A stretch of DNA of 64,000 nt from Fimbriimonas ginsengisoli Gsoil 348 (GTDB lineage Bacteria; Armatimonadota; Fimbriimonadia; Fimbriimonadales; Fimbriimonadaceae), in NCBI RefSeq assembly GCF_000724625.1, contig NZ_CP007139.1, positions 4,030,001 to 4,094,000 on the forward strand, written 5' to 3'. A program made the position numbers and the translations under genes. This document shows positions 44,294 through 52,179 of this stretch, piece after piece; the first letter of the stretch is position 1, and the number at the start of each line of letters is the position of its first letter. The notes under the pieces were generated by a model, which was not told the origin of the DNA, searched no databases, and worked only from the letters and a program-made list of their open reading frames with translations.

Positions 44294-45019
44294 ATGCGCT
44301 GCTGCATCGTGATCCCGGCTCGAATGGCATCAACCCGGTTCCCCGGAAAGCCGCTCGTCGACCTCATGGGCAAGCCGATGGTGCAATGGGTCGTGGAGGC
44401 GGCGCGGCGGGCGGAGATCGCCGAGCGAGTCGTCGTCGCCACCCCAGACCGCGAAATCGCCGACGCCTGCTCGGCATTCGGGGCGGAGGCGGTAATGACC
44501 CGACTGGATCACCCGACCGGCACCGATCGAATCGCGGAGGTGAGCGAGAGGTTAGAAGCCGACGTGTATGTGAACGTGCAGGGTGACGAGCCGCTCATCC
44601 GTCCGGAAAGCATCCGCGCGTGCGCACAGCCACTGGTGGCCGACTCCTCGATTCCGATGGGAAGCGTTTACTCCGACTGTTCCGAAGAGGAGGCAGAAAA
44701 TCCGGCGGTGGTGAAGGTGGTGACCGATCTGGCCGGATTTGCGCTGTACTTCAGCCGGCACGCCATCCCATACCCTCGCGCCGTACGCTCGACGCCGGTC
44801 AAAAAACACGTGGGGATCTACGCCTACCGCCGCGAAGTGGTCCAGGCATTCTCCCGGTGGCCGCAATCGCCGCTGGAAATGGCGGAGAGTCTGGAGCAGC
44901 TCCGGTTTATGGAGAACGGCGTACGGATCCGAATGTCGGAAGGCGCGGGCAGCGAGTTGGCCGTCGATACCCCCGAGCAAGCCGAAGAGGTGAGGCGAGT
45001 TCTTAACGCCAGGCGTTAA
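44294..45019 (+). CDS. kdsB: KdsB, CMP-Kdo synthetase
   Basis: 241 residues, the normal length. IPARMASTRFPGKPLVDLMGKPM at the N terminus, RLDHPTGTDRIAEV, VNVQGDEPLI and KHVGIYAYRRE are the signature of KdsB. It activates Kdo to CMP-Kdo for lipid A-core assembly, so the organism makes Kdo-type LPS or an equivalent. The last codons (AAC GCC AGG CGT TAA) form a small palindrome that belongs to the heptamer-type repeat that follows. Confidence 0.95.
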   Translation: MRCCIVIPARMASTRFPGKPLVDLMGKPMVQWVVEAARRAEIAERVVVATPDREIADACSAFGAEAVMTRLDHPTGTDRIAEVSERLEADVYVNVQGDEPLIRPESIRACAQPLVADSSIPMGSVYSDCSEEEAENPAVVKVVTDLAGFALYFSRHAIPYPRAVRSTPVKKHVGIYAYRREVVQAFSRWPQSPLEMAESLEQLRFMENGVRIRMSEGAGSELAVDTPEQAEEVRRVLNARR

Positions 45020-45050
45020 CCTTTTTCCAACGCCCAACGCCCAACGCCGG
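45003..45050. repeat. Heptamer repeat overlapping the kdsB stop
   Basis: TTAACGCC-A-GGCGTTAA (45003-45019) includes the stop codon; three copies of a CCAACGC-type heptamer follow at 45028-45048. Related arrays occur at six other places. Confidence 0.72.
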
Positions 45051-45085
45051 TAGTTGCCGATCCCCACACCTGCCTCCGCTCTGGG

Positions 45086-45148
45086 ACTTCTGGCGCGGTT
45101 CGGCTGCAAGAGCGAACCGGCGGTGCTCTTCAGCCGGTCGCCAGAAGT
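45086..45148 (+). promoter_or_regulatory. Long imperfect hairpin ending at a start codon
   Basis: ACTTCTGGCG (45086-45095) pairs with CGCCAGAAGT (45139-45148), and GGCTGcAAGAGC pairs with GCTCTTCAGCC inside it. A second, competing inner hairpin is CGGTTCG (45096-45102) with CGAACCG (45113-45119). The base of the right arm directly precedes ATG 45149, so it could block or guide translation. Confidence 0.5.
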
Positions 45149-45361
45149 ATGAGTTCGCAGGTTCGAACGCTTGGGATCGGGGCGGCGATCGGTTTCGCGC
45201 TTTGGTTCTTCATTTACCAGCTCATGTATTCCAACGACGCCAACCTCGGCGCCGCCATTCAATCGGCGGAAGACCAAGGGCTTGCGGTGCTGGTGCTGAC
45301 CGGCGCCACGGTAGGAGCTCTCATCGGGGCCGCGGCGCACCGTCGGCCGCGAAATTTTTAA
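45149..45361 (+). CDS. Small membrane protein
   Basis: 70 residues, MSSQVRTLGIGAAIGFALWFF..., with two hydrophobic segments (about 8-26 and 44-62) joined by an acidic loop and ending in a basic tail (HRRPRNF). No family recognised. There is no Shine-Dalgarno site; instead a long hairpin abuts the start codon. Probably inner-membrane. Confidence 0.55.
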   Translation: MSSQVRTLGIGAAIGFALWFFIYQLMYSNDANLGAAIQSAEDQGLAVLVLTGATVGALIGAAAHRRPRNF

Positions 45362-45653
45362 AGAAAAAGCGCGGGGACGCTGAAAGGAGAGCAAAGCACG
45401 CCCCCGCGAGGCTTCTGCCAAGACCCGTTCTTCTAATTTGTACGAAACTTCTTCGCACTGCGAGAACTTCGGCCCCTTGGCTGTGGTTGCAGTATAGACG
45501 GGGAATCCCTAAATGGGGGATTCTTCGAGTTGCTTCATCGGTGCCAAAGCCGTTTTCGCCTGTTTCTTCTGTTTAGAGAGCCTGGTGGGTGCGGGAAATT
45601 GTGCCGGTTGTAGCAGCCTCGGGGCGGCTTATCCCAACAAAAGTGGGCATAGG

Positions 45654-45659
45654 TATACT
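45654..45659 (+). promoter_or_regulatory. Possible -10 box TATACT before the ABC operon
   Basis: The box lies in GGTATACTCC, which also occurs before secDF (52133). No good -35 hexamer is 16-18 nt upstream. The distance to the TTG start at 45697 is 37 nt. Confidence 0.35.
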
Positions 45660-45696
45660 CCGGGACCCAACCTACCCACAGGGAGGTGCGCAGCCC

Positions 45697-46644
45697 TTGG
45701 CCGCCGCCATCGAAACTAAGAAGCTGACCAAAAGCTATAAGTCGCGCCAGCATGGCCACATCAATGTGGTCGATCATCTCGACCTCATCGTTGAGGAAGG
45801 AGAGATCTTCGGATTTCTCGGACCCAACGGAGCCGGGAAGACAACGACCATTAAGATGCTTCTCGGAATCATCTACCCGACCTCCGGCGAGGGCTATGTC
45901 CTCGGTAAGGAGATCGGCGACATGGACGTCCACCGGATGATCTCGTATCTCCCGGAGCGGCCGTACTACTACGAACATATGACGGGCCCGGAGATTCTCC
46001 GGTTCTACGGATCTCTCTTCGGAATCAACGACGAAGCGAAATTCCAAGGCCTGCTCGAAAAGGTCAATCTCCACCGAGACACGACCAAATCGATCTCTCA
46101 ATACTCAAAAGGTATGCAGCAGCGAATCGGTCTGGCCCAAAGCCTGATCAACGATCCGAAGCTTCTGTTCCTGGACGAACCTACCGGCGGCCTCGACCCC
46201 ATCGCGCACCGCGAAATTCGAGATCTCATCATTTCCTTCCGGGATGAGGGGCGGACGGTATTCATCTCCAGCCACGAGCTGAGCGAAGTCGAGCTGATCT
46301 GCGACCGGGTTGCGATTATCGACCGCGGCATCATCCGCCGCCAGGGCAAGCTCACCGACCTCCTTCGAGGCGGCCGAATCGAGATCATGGCGACGGAAGT
46401 CGCCGCCAAGGTTCTCGAGAGCCTGAATCTCACCGACAGCAACGTGCGAACGGTTCCGCAAGGAATTCTCTTCGACATTCCGGAAGAGAACGACGTCAAT
46501 GGCATCATCGACGCCATTCGCACCGCCAAGGGGAACATCCTGAGCATCGTTCCGCGCAAGAAGCGACTGGAAGATCTCTTCGTGGAGACCGTTCAGAACA
46601 AGCCGACCCCCGTCGGCGCCGCTCAAGATGGAGGCGCGAAGTGA
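45697..46644 (+). CDS. ABC transporter ATP-binding protein
   Basis: 315 residues from TTG 45697, fixed by GGGAGG at 45681-45686. Walker A GPNGAGKTTTIK, signature QYSKGMQQRIGLAQSLI, Walker B LLFLDEPTGGLD and the H-loop SSHELSE are all intact. The C-terminal 90 residues form the extra domain seen in ABC-2 exporter ATPases. It is coupled to the permease gene by a GTGA overlap. With the permease it should export a lipid, drug or polysaccharide precursor, but the substrate is not determinable. Confidence 0.92.
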   Translation: MAAAIETKKLTKSYKSRQHGHINVVDHLDLIVEEGEIFGFLGPNGAGKTTTIKMLLGIIYPTSGEGYVLGKEIGDMDVHRMISYLPERPYYYEHMTGPEILRFYGSLFGINDEAKFQGLLEKVNLHRDTTKSISQYSKGMQQRIGLAQSLINDPKLLFLDEPTGGLDPIAHREIRDLIISFRDEGRTVFISSHELSEVELICDRVAIIDRGIIRRQGKLTDLLRGGRIEIMATEVAAKVLESLNLTDSNVRTVPQGILFDIPEENDVNGIIDAIRTAKGNILSIVPRKKRLEDLFVETVQNKPTPVGAAQDGGAK

Positions 46645-47426
46645 GACCGATTATCGCTATCGCGAGCACCACCGTGGGTGAGGCGATCCGCCGGCGCGTC
46701 CTGCTGATCATCCTCCTCCTCGGCGTGGTTCTCCTCGTCGTCGCTCCCGGCCTCGGAATCCTTTCGGCACGGTCGGAAACCACCGTCTTGAAGGGAATGA
46801 TGCTTGGCATCATCCAGCTCACCAGCGCGGTCATCGCAATCGTTCTTACGGTCTATATGATCCCGAACGAGATCGAGCGCCGCACCATCTATACAATCCT
46901 ATCGAAGCCGGTTCAACGCTGGCAGTTCTTGGTAGGGAAGTATCTGGGCGCGGTCTCCGCGCTCGGCCTGATGATGGCGCTCATGTGCGCGGTCCTCTTC
47001 GTCGTGTTCCTCATCGAGAAGCAAGACATGGGGATGATCCTCGACGTCATGAAGGCGCCGCTGATGTACTTCGTGCAGATGAGTCTGCTCGCAGCCGTCG
47101 CGATGTTCTTCTCGACGTTCGTGGCGCCGCTGGTGAACTTCTTCCTGTCGGGAGGTCTGTTCCTCCTCGGATCGTTGTTCAACCCGTTCTTCCAGACGCT
47201 GCAGGATAACTCCAAGGCAACCGGCTTCGCAAAGCTGGCGGCCACGGTGTTCAACACGATTCTGCCGAACTTCGCGAACTACAACATCCAAAACCCGATC
47301 ATCAACCCGCAGAGCCAGATCCAGAACGAGAAGACGTACTATCTCAGCATCACCTTCTACGGTGTCTGCTATATCGTCGCCCTCCTCGTCGCCGGCATCT
47401 GGGTTTTCGACCGTAGAGAGGTTTAG
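46641..47426 (+). CDS. ABC-2 type permease
   Basis: 261 residues from GTG 46641. Six membrane segments; NEIERRTIYTILSKPVQRWQFLVGKYLGA is the conserved cytoplasmic coupling region of ABC-2 permeases with the E-R-R pattern. It forms the membrane half of the exporter with the upstream ATPase. Six nt separate it from the TPR-type gene. Confidence 0.88.
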   Translation: MRPIIAIASTTVGEAIRRRVLLIILLLGVVLLVVAPGLGILSARSETTVLKGMMLGIIQLTSAVIAIVLTVYMIPNEIERRTIYTILSKPVQRWQFLVGKYLGAVSALGLMMALMCAVLFVVFLIEKQDMGMILDVMKAPLMYFVQMSLLAAVAMFFSTFVAPLVNFFLSGGLFLLGSLFNPFFQTLQDNSKATGFAKLAATVFNTILPNFANYNIQNPIINPQSQIQNEKTYYLSITFYGVCYIVALLVAGIWVFDRREV

Positions 47427-47431
47427 ACGCG

Positions 47432-48838
47432 ATGAAAAGCCGAATCTCAACCCTTTCCGTCGGAGTGTTGGCCGGTGTAATGGTCCTTCAGGGGCTGCTG
47501 CAGCGGACGGCGATCTACGATACTTGGTCGAAGAATTACAGCCCGGCGGCAACCGGTAAAGGCGTGGTCACCAAGGGTCTCGACCCCTTGCAGATGATCT
47601 TCGCCCTTGCCGGCTTCCGCGAGATGATCGCGGGAATCCTCTGGGTGCGCGCCGACTCGTTCTTCGACTCAGGCAACTACGATGCGATCCTGCCGATCAT
47701 CCGGCTCGTGACGCTCCTCGATCCGCATGAGATCGACGTGTACGCGACCGGTATGTGGCACATCGGCTACAACTTCACGGATGAGGAGCAGCGCTCCGAC
47801 CGCCGCTATATCCCGTCGGCATTGGCCCTCGGCAAAGAAGGCGCGCGGAACAATCCGGACACGTACGAGCTGTACTTCGAAACCGGTTGGCTCTGGTACC
47901 ACAAGATCGACGACGACTATCAGAACGCCGTCGATTGGTTCCTGAAGGCTCAAGAAAAGCCGGATATGATTCCGGCTCGAAAGAACCTGTTGGGCATGGC
48001 GTATCAGCGCAACGGCGAGATCGAAAAAGGTCTCGACACGTACATGCGGCTTTACAAGGAAGCCGACGCCGTGTACCAGAAGAACAACAAGGAGTTCCAA
48101 AACCACCAGAACGTGGCGGTCATCGAGCAGAACATCGATACGATGCTCGTTCGAATGGTCCAACGTGGCTGGGTGGCGGAGCAGCAGGGCCGGCCCCTCA
48201 CTCCGTACGACGTTTATCCGCCGTTCGACGTCGGATTCAGCGTCAAGGCGACCGTCGTCGAGCCGCGCGTGATCAAGTTCGAAGGGACTTGGAACGTTCT
48301 CCCGGTCGGAACGCGCATTCGCGTCACCCTTCGTGACGAGAACTACACGGCCGACATCGACGGGTCCGCCAAGGACGTTACCGAGCCCGCCGGCCTGAAG
48401 TGGGATTACTCGGACAACGTCAACCTCGATCCTCCTCGCGATCGAACGTTCATGCAGGATCAGCTCTTTGTTCGCAACCGGCGGTTTAACCGCAAGGTGG
48501 ACATGAGCAAGGACCCGACCATGTACCCGTTCACCAGCGAGAAGTATCTCCTGGAGTTCTACTACAATCCGCGCAGCGCGCCTCCGCACATCCAAGACAA
48601 ATTCTCTTGGAACGGCGAAGGGATGACGGACAAGAACTTCCTGAATACGGATATCAAACCGAAGCAGCGAGTCGTCTATGCCCGTCTGTATCTCACGCGA
48701 GACCAGATCCTGCGCCACGGCGACTGGCTCGACAACACTCCGGTCGTGAAGACCCCCAACTACAAGGAAATCGACCGCGCGTCCAGTTCGGACGACGTGA
48801 TCGTCGACATTCCATCTCTTCGCTCTGGCGGAAAGTAA
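47432..48838 (+). CDS. Large protein with TPR-like part, third gene of the ABC operon
   Basis: 468 residues. One N-terminal membrane anchor (about residues 8-27), a helical, TPR-like middle (SFFDSGNYDAILPIIRLVTLLDPHEIDVYATGMWHIGYNFTD, NPDTYELYFETGWLWYHKIDDDYQNAVDWFLKAQEKP, AYQRNGEIEKGLDTYMRLYKEADA) and a beta-rich C-terminal third. It lies 6 nt after the permease and ends at a strong terminator, so it is very likely an envelope-facing accessory of that exporter. Function is not known. Confidence 0.7.
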   Translation: MKSRISTLSVGVLAGVMVLQGLLQRTAIYDTWSKNYSPAATGKGVVTKGLDPLQMIFALAGFREMIAGILWVRADSFFDSGNYDAILPIIRLVTLLDPHEIDVYATGMWHIGYNFTDEEQRSDRRYIPSALALGKEGARNNPDTYELYFETGWLWYHKIDDDYQNAVDWFLKAQEKPDMIPARKNLLGMAYQRNGEIEKGLDTYMRLYKEADAVYQKNNKEFQNHQNVAVIEQNIDTMLVRMVQRGWVAEQQGRPLTPYDVYPPFDVGFSVKATVVEPRVIKFEGTWNVLPVGTRIRVTLRDENYTADIDGSAKDVTEPAGLKWDYSDNVNLDPPRDRTFMQDQLFVRNRRFNRKVDMSKDPTMYPFTSEKYLLEFYYNPRSAPPHIQDKFSWNGEGMTDKNFLNTDIKPKQRVVYARLYLTRDQILRHGDWLDNTPVVKTPNYKEIDRASSSDDVIVDIPSLRSGGK

Positions 48839-48847
48839 GGGTTCGGG

Positions 48848-48884
48848 AAAAAACGCCCCGGGGCTTAGCCTCGGGGCGTTTTTT
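48848..48884 (+). terminator. Rho-independent terminator of the ABC operon
   Basis: AAAAAACGCCCCG (48848-48860) pairs with CGGGGCGTTTTTT (48872-48884), with the T-run at the end. It closes the operon ahead of the SRP RNA. Confidence 0.92.
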
Positions 48885-48934
48885 GTTTGGCGATATGTCA
48901 AGCGCAGGAGCGTGCGCGTCTGCTAACATCTCTC

Positions 48935-49030
48935 TGCCGGGAACTGCGCGGCGGCAGGTCGGTGAACCCCGCCAGGACTGGAAGGTAGCAACGGTAAGTC
49001 GGTTCTCCGTGCGACGCATCCTTCCCGGCT
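48935..49030 (+). ncRNA. ffs: SRP RNA (4.5S-type)
   Basis: A 95-nt hairpin starting TGCCGGGAA and ending TTCCCGGC. The apical core GGTGAACCCCGCCAGG and CTGGAAGGTAGCAACGG carries the conserved Ffh-binding loop of bacterial small SRP RNA (GGAAG...AGCA). A run CTTTTCC follows as terminator. It lies ahead of dnaX, as in many bacteria. Confidence 0.92.
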
Positions 49031-49041
49031 TTTCCATTTTC

Positions 49042-49166
49042 GATTGCTGGATTGGTTGATTGCTCGATTGCTTGATTGTTCGACTGTTTGATTGCGTCGG
49101 TTAATCCCGTGATCAAACTGGCTGGCAATTGTGTAATCGAGCGATCAAGCAATCAAGCAATCCCGC
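49042..49166. repeat. Octamer array in inverted halves
   Basis: Seven GATTGNNN-type octamers run from 49042 to 49097 (GATTGCTG, GATTGGTT, GATTGCTC, GATTGCTT, GATTGTTC, GACTGTTT, GATTGCGT). On the other side of a 37-nt spacer four AATCNNGC-type octamers (49135-49166) read as their inverse. The array fills the space between ffs and dnaX. Confidence 0.78.
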
Positions 49167-49174
49167 AAGTGAGA

Positions 49175-50788
49175 ATGTCTTACCAGTCGCTCTACCGCAA
49201 ATACCGGAGCCAAACCTTTGGCGATCTGATCGGGCAGGACCACGTGGTCAAGACGATCCAGAATGGTATCGCGTCGGGGCGGATCGCCCACGCTTACCTG
49301 TTCACGGGGCCGCGCGGAACGGGTAAGACCTCCACCGCCCGGTTGCTTGCCAAGGCGCTCTGCTGTGAGAGCGGACCCACACCAGAGCCCGACAACACCT
49401 GCGAGATCTGCCGAGACATCACGGTGGGAAGCTGCGTCGACGTCGTCGAAATGGACGCCGCCTCCGAGTCGGGTGTGGACGACATTCGCGAGCAGATTGT
49501 GGAGGTCACCGAGTACCAGCCGATGGTCTGCCGGTACAAGATCTTCATCATCGACGAGGTGCACGACCTGTCGGCCAAGGCGTTCGACGCGCTCCTGAAG
49601 ACGATCGAAGAGCCGCCGCCCCACATCATTTTCATCCTCGCGACCACCGAGTACAACAAGGTTCCACCCACGATCCGGTCTCGTTGCCAGAAATACGAGT
49701 TTCACCGGGCGAGCATGCAAGACCTGATTCGCCGCCTCACCCACGTCGCGGAGCACGAAGGGGTTCAAGCCGAGCCGGCGGCGATCACTGCGATCGCCCG
49801 GATGGCGGACGGCGGCTACCGCGACGCGTTGACGCTGCTGGAGCAGGCGATGCTGACGAGCACCGACAACGTGATCACCCTTCAGCAAGTGTACGACCAG
49901 CTCGGCTTGGTATCCGAGGAGGCGGTGGACGGCTTGCTGCTCGCGATCCGCGAGGCGGATGTGCCCGCGATCATGCGTATTCTTGCCGACATCGCCCGGC
50001 TCGGCCGCGACCCGCGTTCGATCCTCGAATCGGCGATGTACCGACTTCAAGACCTAACGCTGGCTTCGTACCAGGCGCATCAGGACCTGTCCGACGCCGC
50101 TCGGGAAGCGTCGCTGCATGAGACCTCGACCCGGCTCGGCCGGGAGTTCATCCTGCGGATGCGGGGCGACCTCGCCGAAGCGCACAAGGCGATCCGCGAC
50201 ATCTCGCTGCCTCGCCTGTGGCTGGAGAGCGAGTTGCTGCGGCTCTCTCAGCCTCGAAGCGCCGCGCCCGCTCCGGTAGCGGCGGCGCCTGCGGCGCCGA
50301 GGCCCGCCAAAGCGCCGGAACCGGTGCGGCAGGAAGCCGCTCGCCCGGCGACGCCCCGGCCTCCCGATCCGTCACCGACGCCGACTCCCAAAGAAGAGCC
50401 GGTCGCGGCGGTGGGAATGCCGGCCGTGTTGGAGGGAGACAGCCCGGAGGCTGTATGGTCCAGAGTTCTCGCTTCGTTGCCCGTAAAAGACGGACAGCCG
50501 GCGGCAATTACTAAGAAGGCGCGGGCGGCGACCCTTATCGGGCTAGAGGGCCAAGAGCTCGTCATCGAGGTCCCGAGACGAATGGACGCCGAATGGTTTA
50601 CGGACGACATCAAGCGAATAGCGCTTTTGAATCGCCACGTGCAGGCCCAGGGTGGGGAAGGGTGGATGATCCGAGTACGGGCTTCGGCCAACGGATCGTC
50701 TTCGCTTGGCGACGAGTCGTCCACCGTGGAGCTGCCGGCCGAGGGGGAGCGGCTCGAAGAGCTGGCGCGTAAGGTTTTCGGCGTCTAA
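49175..50788 (+). CDS. dnaX: DnaX, DNA polymerase III gamma/tau subunit
   Basis: 537 residues from ATG 49175 (MSYQSLYRKYRSQTFGDLIGQ); the open frame further upstream runs through the octamer array. Walker A GPRGTGKTSTARLLA, zinc module with Cys residues in ALCCESGPTPEPDNTCEIC, Walker B FIIDEVHDLS, sensor 1 FILATTEYNKVPPTIRSRC. A Pro/Ala-rich linker (about 390-440) precedes a C-terminal domain, so it is tau-like. It is the ATPase core of the clamp loader. Followed by ybaB and recR, the classic cluster. Confidence 0.95.
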   Translation: MSYQSLYRKYRSQTFGDLIGQDHVVKTIQNGIASGRIAHAYLFTGPRGTGKTSTARLLAKALCCESGPTPEPDNTCEICRDITVGSCVDVVEMDAASESGVDDIREQIVEVTEYQPMVCRYKIFIIDEVHDLSAKAFDALLKTIEEPPPHIIFILATTEYNKVPPTIRSRCQKYEFHRASMQDLIRRLTHVAEHEGVQAEPAAITAIARMADGGYRDALTLLEQAMLTSTDNVITLQQVYDQLGLVSEEAVDGLLLAIREADVPAIMRILADIARLGRDPRSILESAMYRLQDLTLASYQAHQDLSDAAREASLHETSTRLGREFILRMRGDLAEAHKAIRDISLPRLWLESELLRLSQPRSAAPAPVAAAPAAPRPAKAPEPVRQEAARPATPRPPDPSPTPTPKEEPVAAVGMPAVLEGDSPEAVWSRVLASLPVKDGQPAAITKKARAATLIGLEGQELVIEVPRRMDAEWFTDDIKRIALLNRHVQAQGGEGWMIRVRASANGSSSLGDESSTVELPAEGERLEELARKVFGV

Positions 50789-50797
50789 GTCAAAAAC

Positions 50798-50880
50798 GTA
50801 GCGTCGGCGTCTCGCCGATGATTCCAACCGTAGCGTCGGCGCCCTCGCCGATGATTCGGTGTGCCGCAAGGTACACCCGC
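50798..50880. repeat. Dispersed hairpin repeat, copies 3a and 3b
   Basis: Two units: a half copy (50798-50825) TCGGCG-TCT-CGCCGA, then a fuller one (50830-50880) with TCGGCG...CGCCGATGATTC and GGTGTGCC-GCAA-GGTACACC, slightly diverged. They lie between dnaX and ybaB. Confidence 0.82.
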
Positions 50881-50961
50881 CCCGATCATTAGAACTCCCT
50901 TAGAAGTACCGGCACGCGGTAGAATCAGCAAGCCTGCGGCTATTTCCCGGGCGATAACACC

Positions 50962-51288
50962 ATGAAACTGCCCAAGAATTTTGGCCCTCAGGGTTTCGGC
51001 GGCGTGATGCAGCAGATGAAGGACGCGATGGCGCGTGCCCAGACTCTCGAGGCCGAGCTTGCAAACGAGCGAATCGGCGTCGACAAGGGGCCGGTCAAGG
51101 CGTTGTTCAATGGCACCGGCGAGATCCTCAAGCTCACGATCGACAAGTCGATCGTCGATCCCGAGGATGTCGAAGCGCTCGAAGACCTGATTGTCAGCGT
51201 GGTTCGCGACGGCTTTAATGCGGCGACCCAGCTTCGCGAGTCGAAGGTTCAGGGAATCCTCCCGAACGTCCCCGACCTCGGAATGTAA
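50962..51288 (+). CDS. ybaB: YbaB/EbfC nucleoid-associated protein
   Basis: 108 residues. MQQMKDAMARAQTLEAELANERI is the N-terminal helix and GTGEILKLTIDKSIVDPEDVEALEDLIVSVVRDG the conserved beta-helix part. Family proteins form dimers that bind DNA non-specifically. The N terminus starts with a Gly/Phe-rich PKNFGPQGFGGVMQQ. The dnaX-ybaB-recR order is conserved across bacteria. Confidence 0.93.
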   Translation: MKLPKNFGPQGFGGVMQQMKDAMARAQTLEAELANERIGVDKGPVKALFNGTGEILKLTIDKSIVDPEDVEALEDLIVSVVRDGFNAATQLRESKVQGILPNVPDLGM

Positions 51289-51386
51289 GGTGAGGCCGGC
51301 TTCCGGCCGGCCACTCGGACTGCCGCGTTAGAGGTCGTTCCGGCGTATTTATAGGTGGTTCCCGACGCGCTTTCGACCCCTCTTTT

Positions 51387-51983
51387 ATGCTGTTTGCCCG
51401 CCCTCTCGCCGAATTGATTTCCGAGCTCGAAAAGCTGCCCGGAGTTGGTCCGAAATCCGCCCAACGCCTCGCCTATCACCTTCTGCGAGTACCCGAGCAC
51501 GAGGCGGTTTCGCTCGCGAACGCGATCCGAAACGCAAAACAGCGTCTACGCTTTTGCGTCCGATGCCAGAACATCTCGGAAGCGGAGACTTGCGAAATCT
51601 GCCTAGATGGCCGAAGAGACCGCTCGATGGTCTGCATCGTCGCTGAGCCGCGCGATATCGCCGCGATCGAGCGGATCCACGAATACAAGGGCGGCTACCA
51701 CGTGTTACACGGCCTTCTAAGCCCAATGGACGGCCTGGGGCCGGAGCAGCTCCGCGTAAAGGAGTTACTGGGACGCCTTGCCGACGGCGATATCGAGGAG
51801 ATCATCCTCGCCACCAACCCGACGATCGAGGGCGACGCCACCGCGCTTTACTTGGCCAAATTGCTTAAGCCGATCGGCCTTAAAGTGACGCGCCTCGCCC
51901 ACGGTATGCCGGTGGGCGGCGAGCTCGACTACGCCGACTCCGCCACCTTGCTCAGCGCGCTTGAATACCGGCGAGAAATGTAG
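51387..51983 (+). CDS. recR: RecR recombination mediator
   Basis: 198 residues. Helix-hairpin-helix at the start (LPGVGPKSAQRLAYHLL), a zinc finger with CVRCQNISEAETCEIC, the Toprim domain with CIVAEPRDIAAIE, LLSPMDGLGPEQLRV, ILATNPTIEGDATALYLAKLL and C-terminal VTRLAHGMPVGGELDYADSATLLSAL. RecR with RecO/RecF loads RecA onto gapped DNA. Confidence 0.96.
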   Translation: MLFARPLAELISELEKLPGVGPKSAQRLAYHLLRVPEHEAVSLANAIRNAKQRLRFCVRCQNISEAETCEICLDGRRDRSMVCIVAEPRDIAAIERIHEYKGGYHVLHGLLSPMDGLGPEQLRVKELLGRLADGDIEEIILATNPTIEGDATALYLAKLLKPIGLKVTRLAHGMPVGGELDYADSATLLSALEYRREM

Positions 51984-51990
51984 ACGGGGA

Positions 51991-52082
51991 TTGGCGTTGG
52001 GCGTTGAGGCGCTGGGCGTTGACTCTCGTTAGCACTGTGGTCCCGCTCAGGTTAACGCCCAACGCCTCAACGCCTAACGCCG
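51991..52082. repeat. Inverted heptamer arrays after recR
   Basis: Left: TTGGCGTTGGGCGTTGAGGC and on (51991-52021); right: GTTAACGCCCAACGCCTCAA and on to 52082. The arms are near-perfect inverse copies of an AACGCCC-based heptamer around a 29-nt spacer. Confidence 0.82.
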
Positions 52083-52132
52083 CGACACCAAGCGAATCGA
52101 CCACCCACCCCCCGGCCGGAGCCTCCCCAAGG

Positions 52133-52138
52133 TATACT
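52133..52138 (+). promoter_or_regulatory. Possible -10 box TATACT before secDF
   Basis: In GGTATACTCC, identical to the sequence before the ABC operon at 45654. It is 42 nt from the TTG start at 52180. No -35 match is clear. Confidence 0.35.
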
Positions 52139-52179
52139 CCGCGAACTCGGGAGGGTGCGCCAGGAGGCGCGAATAGACG

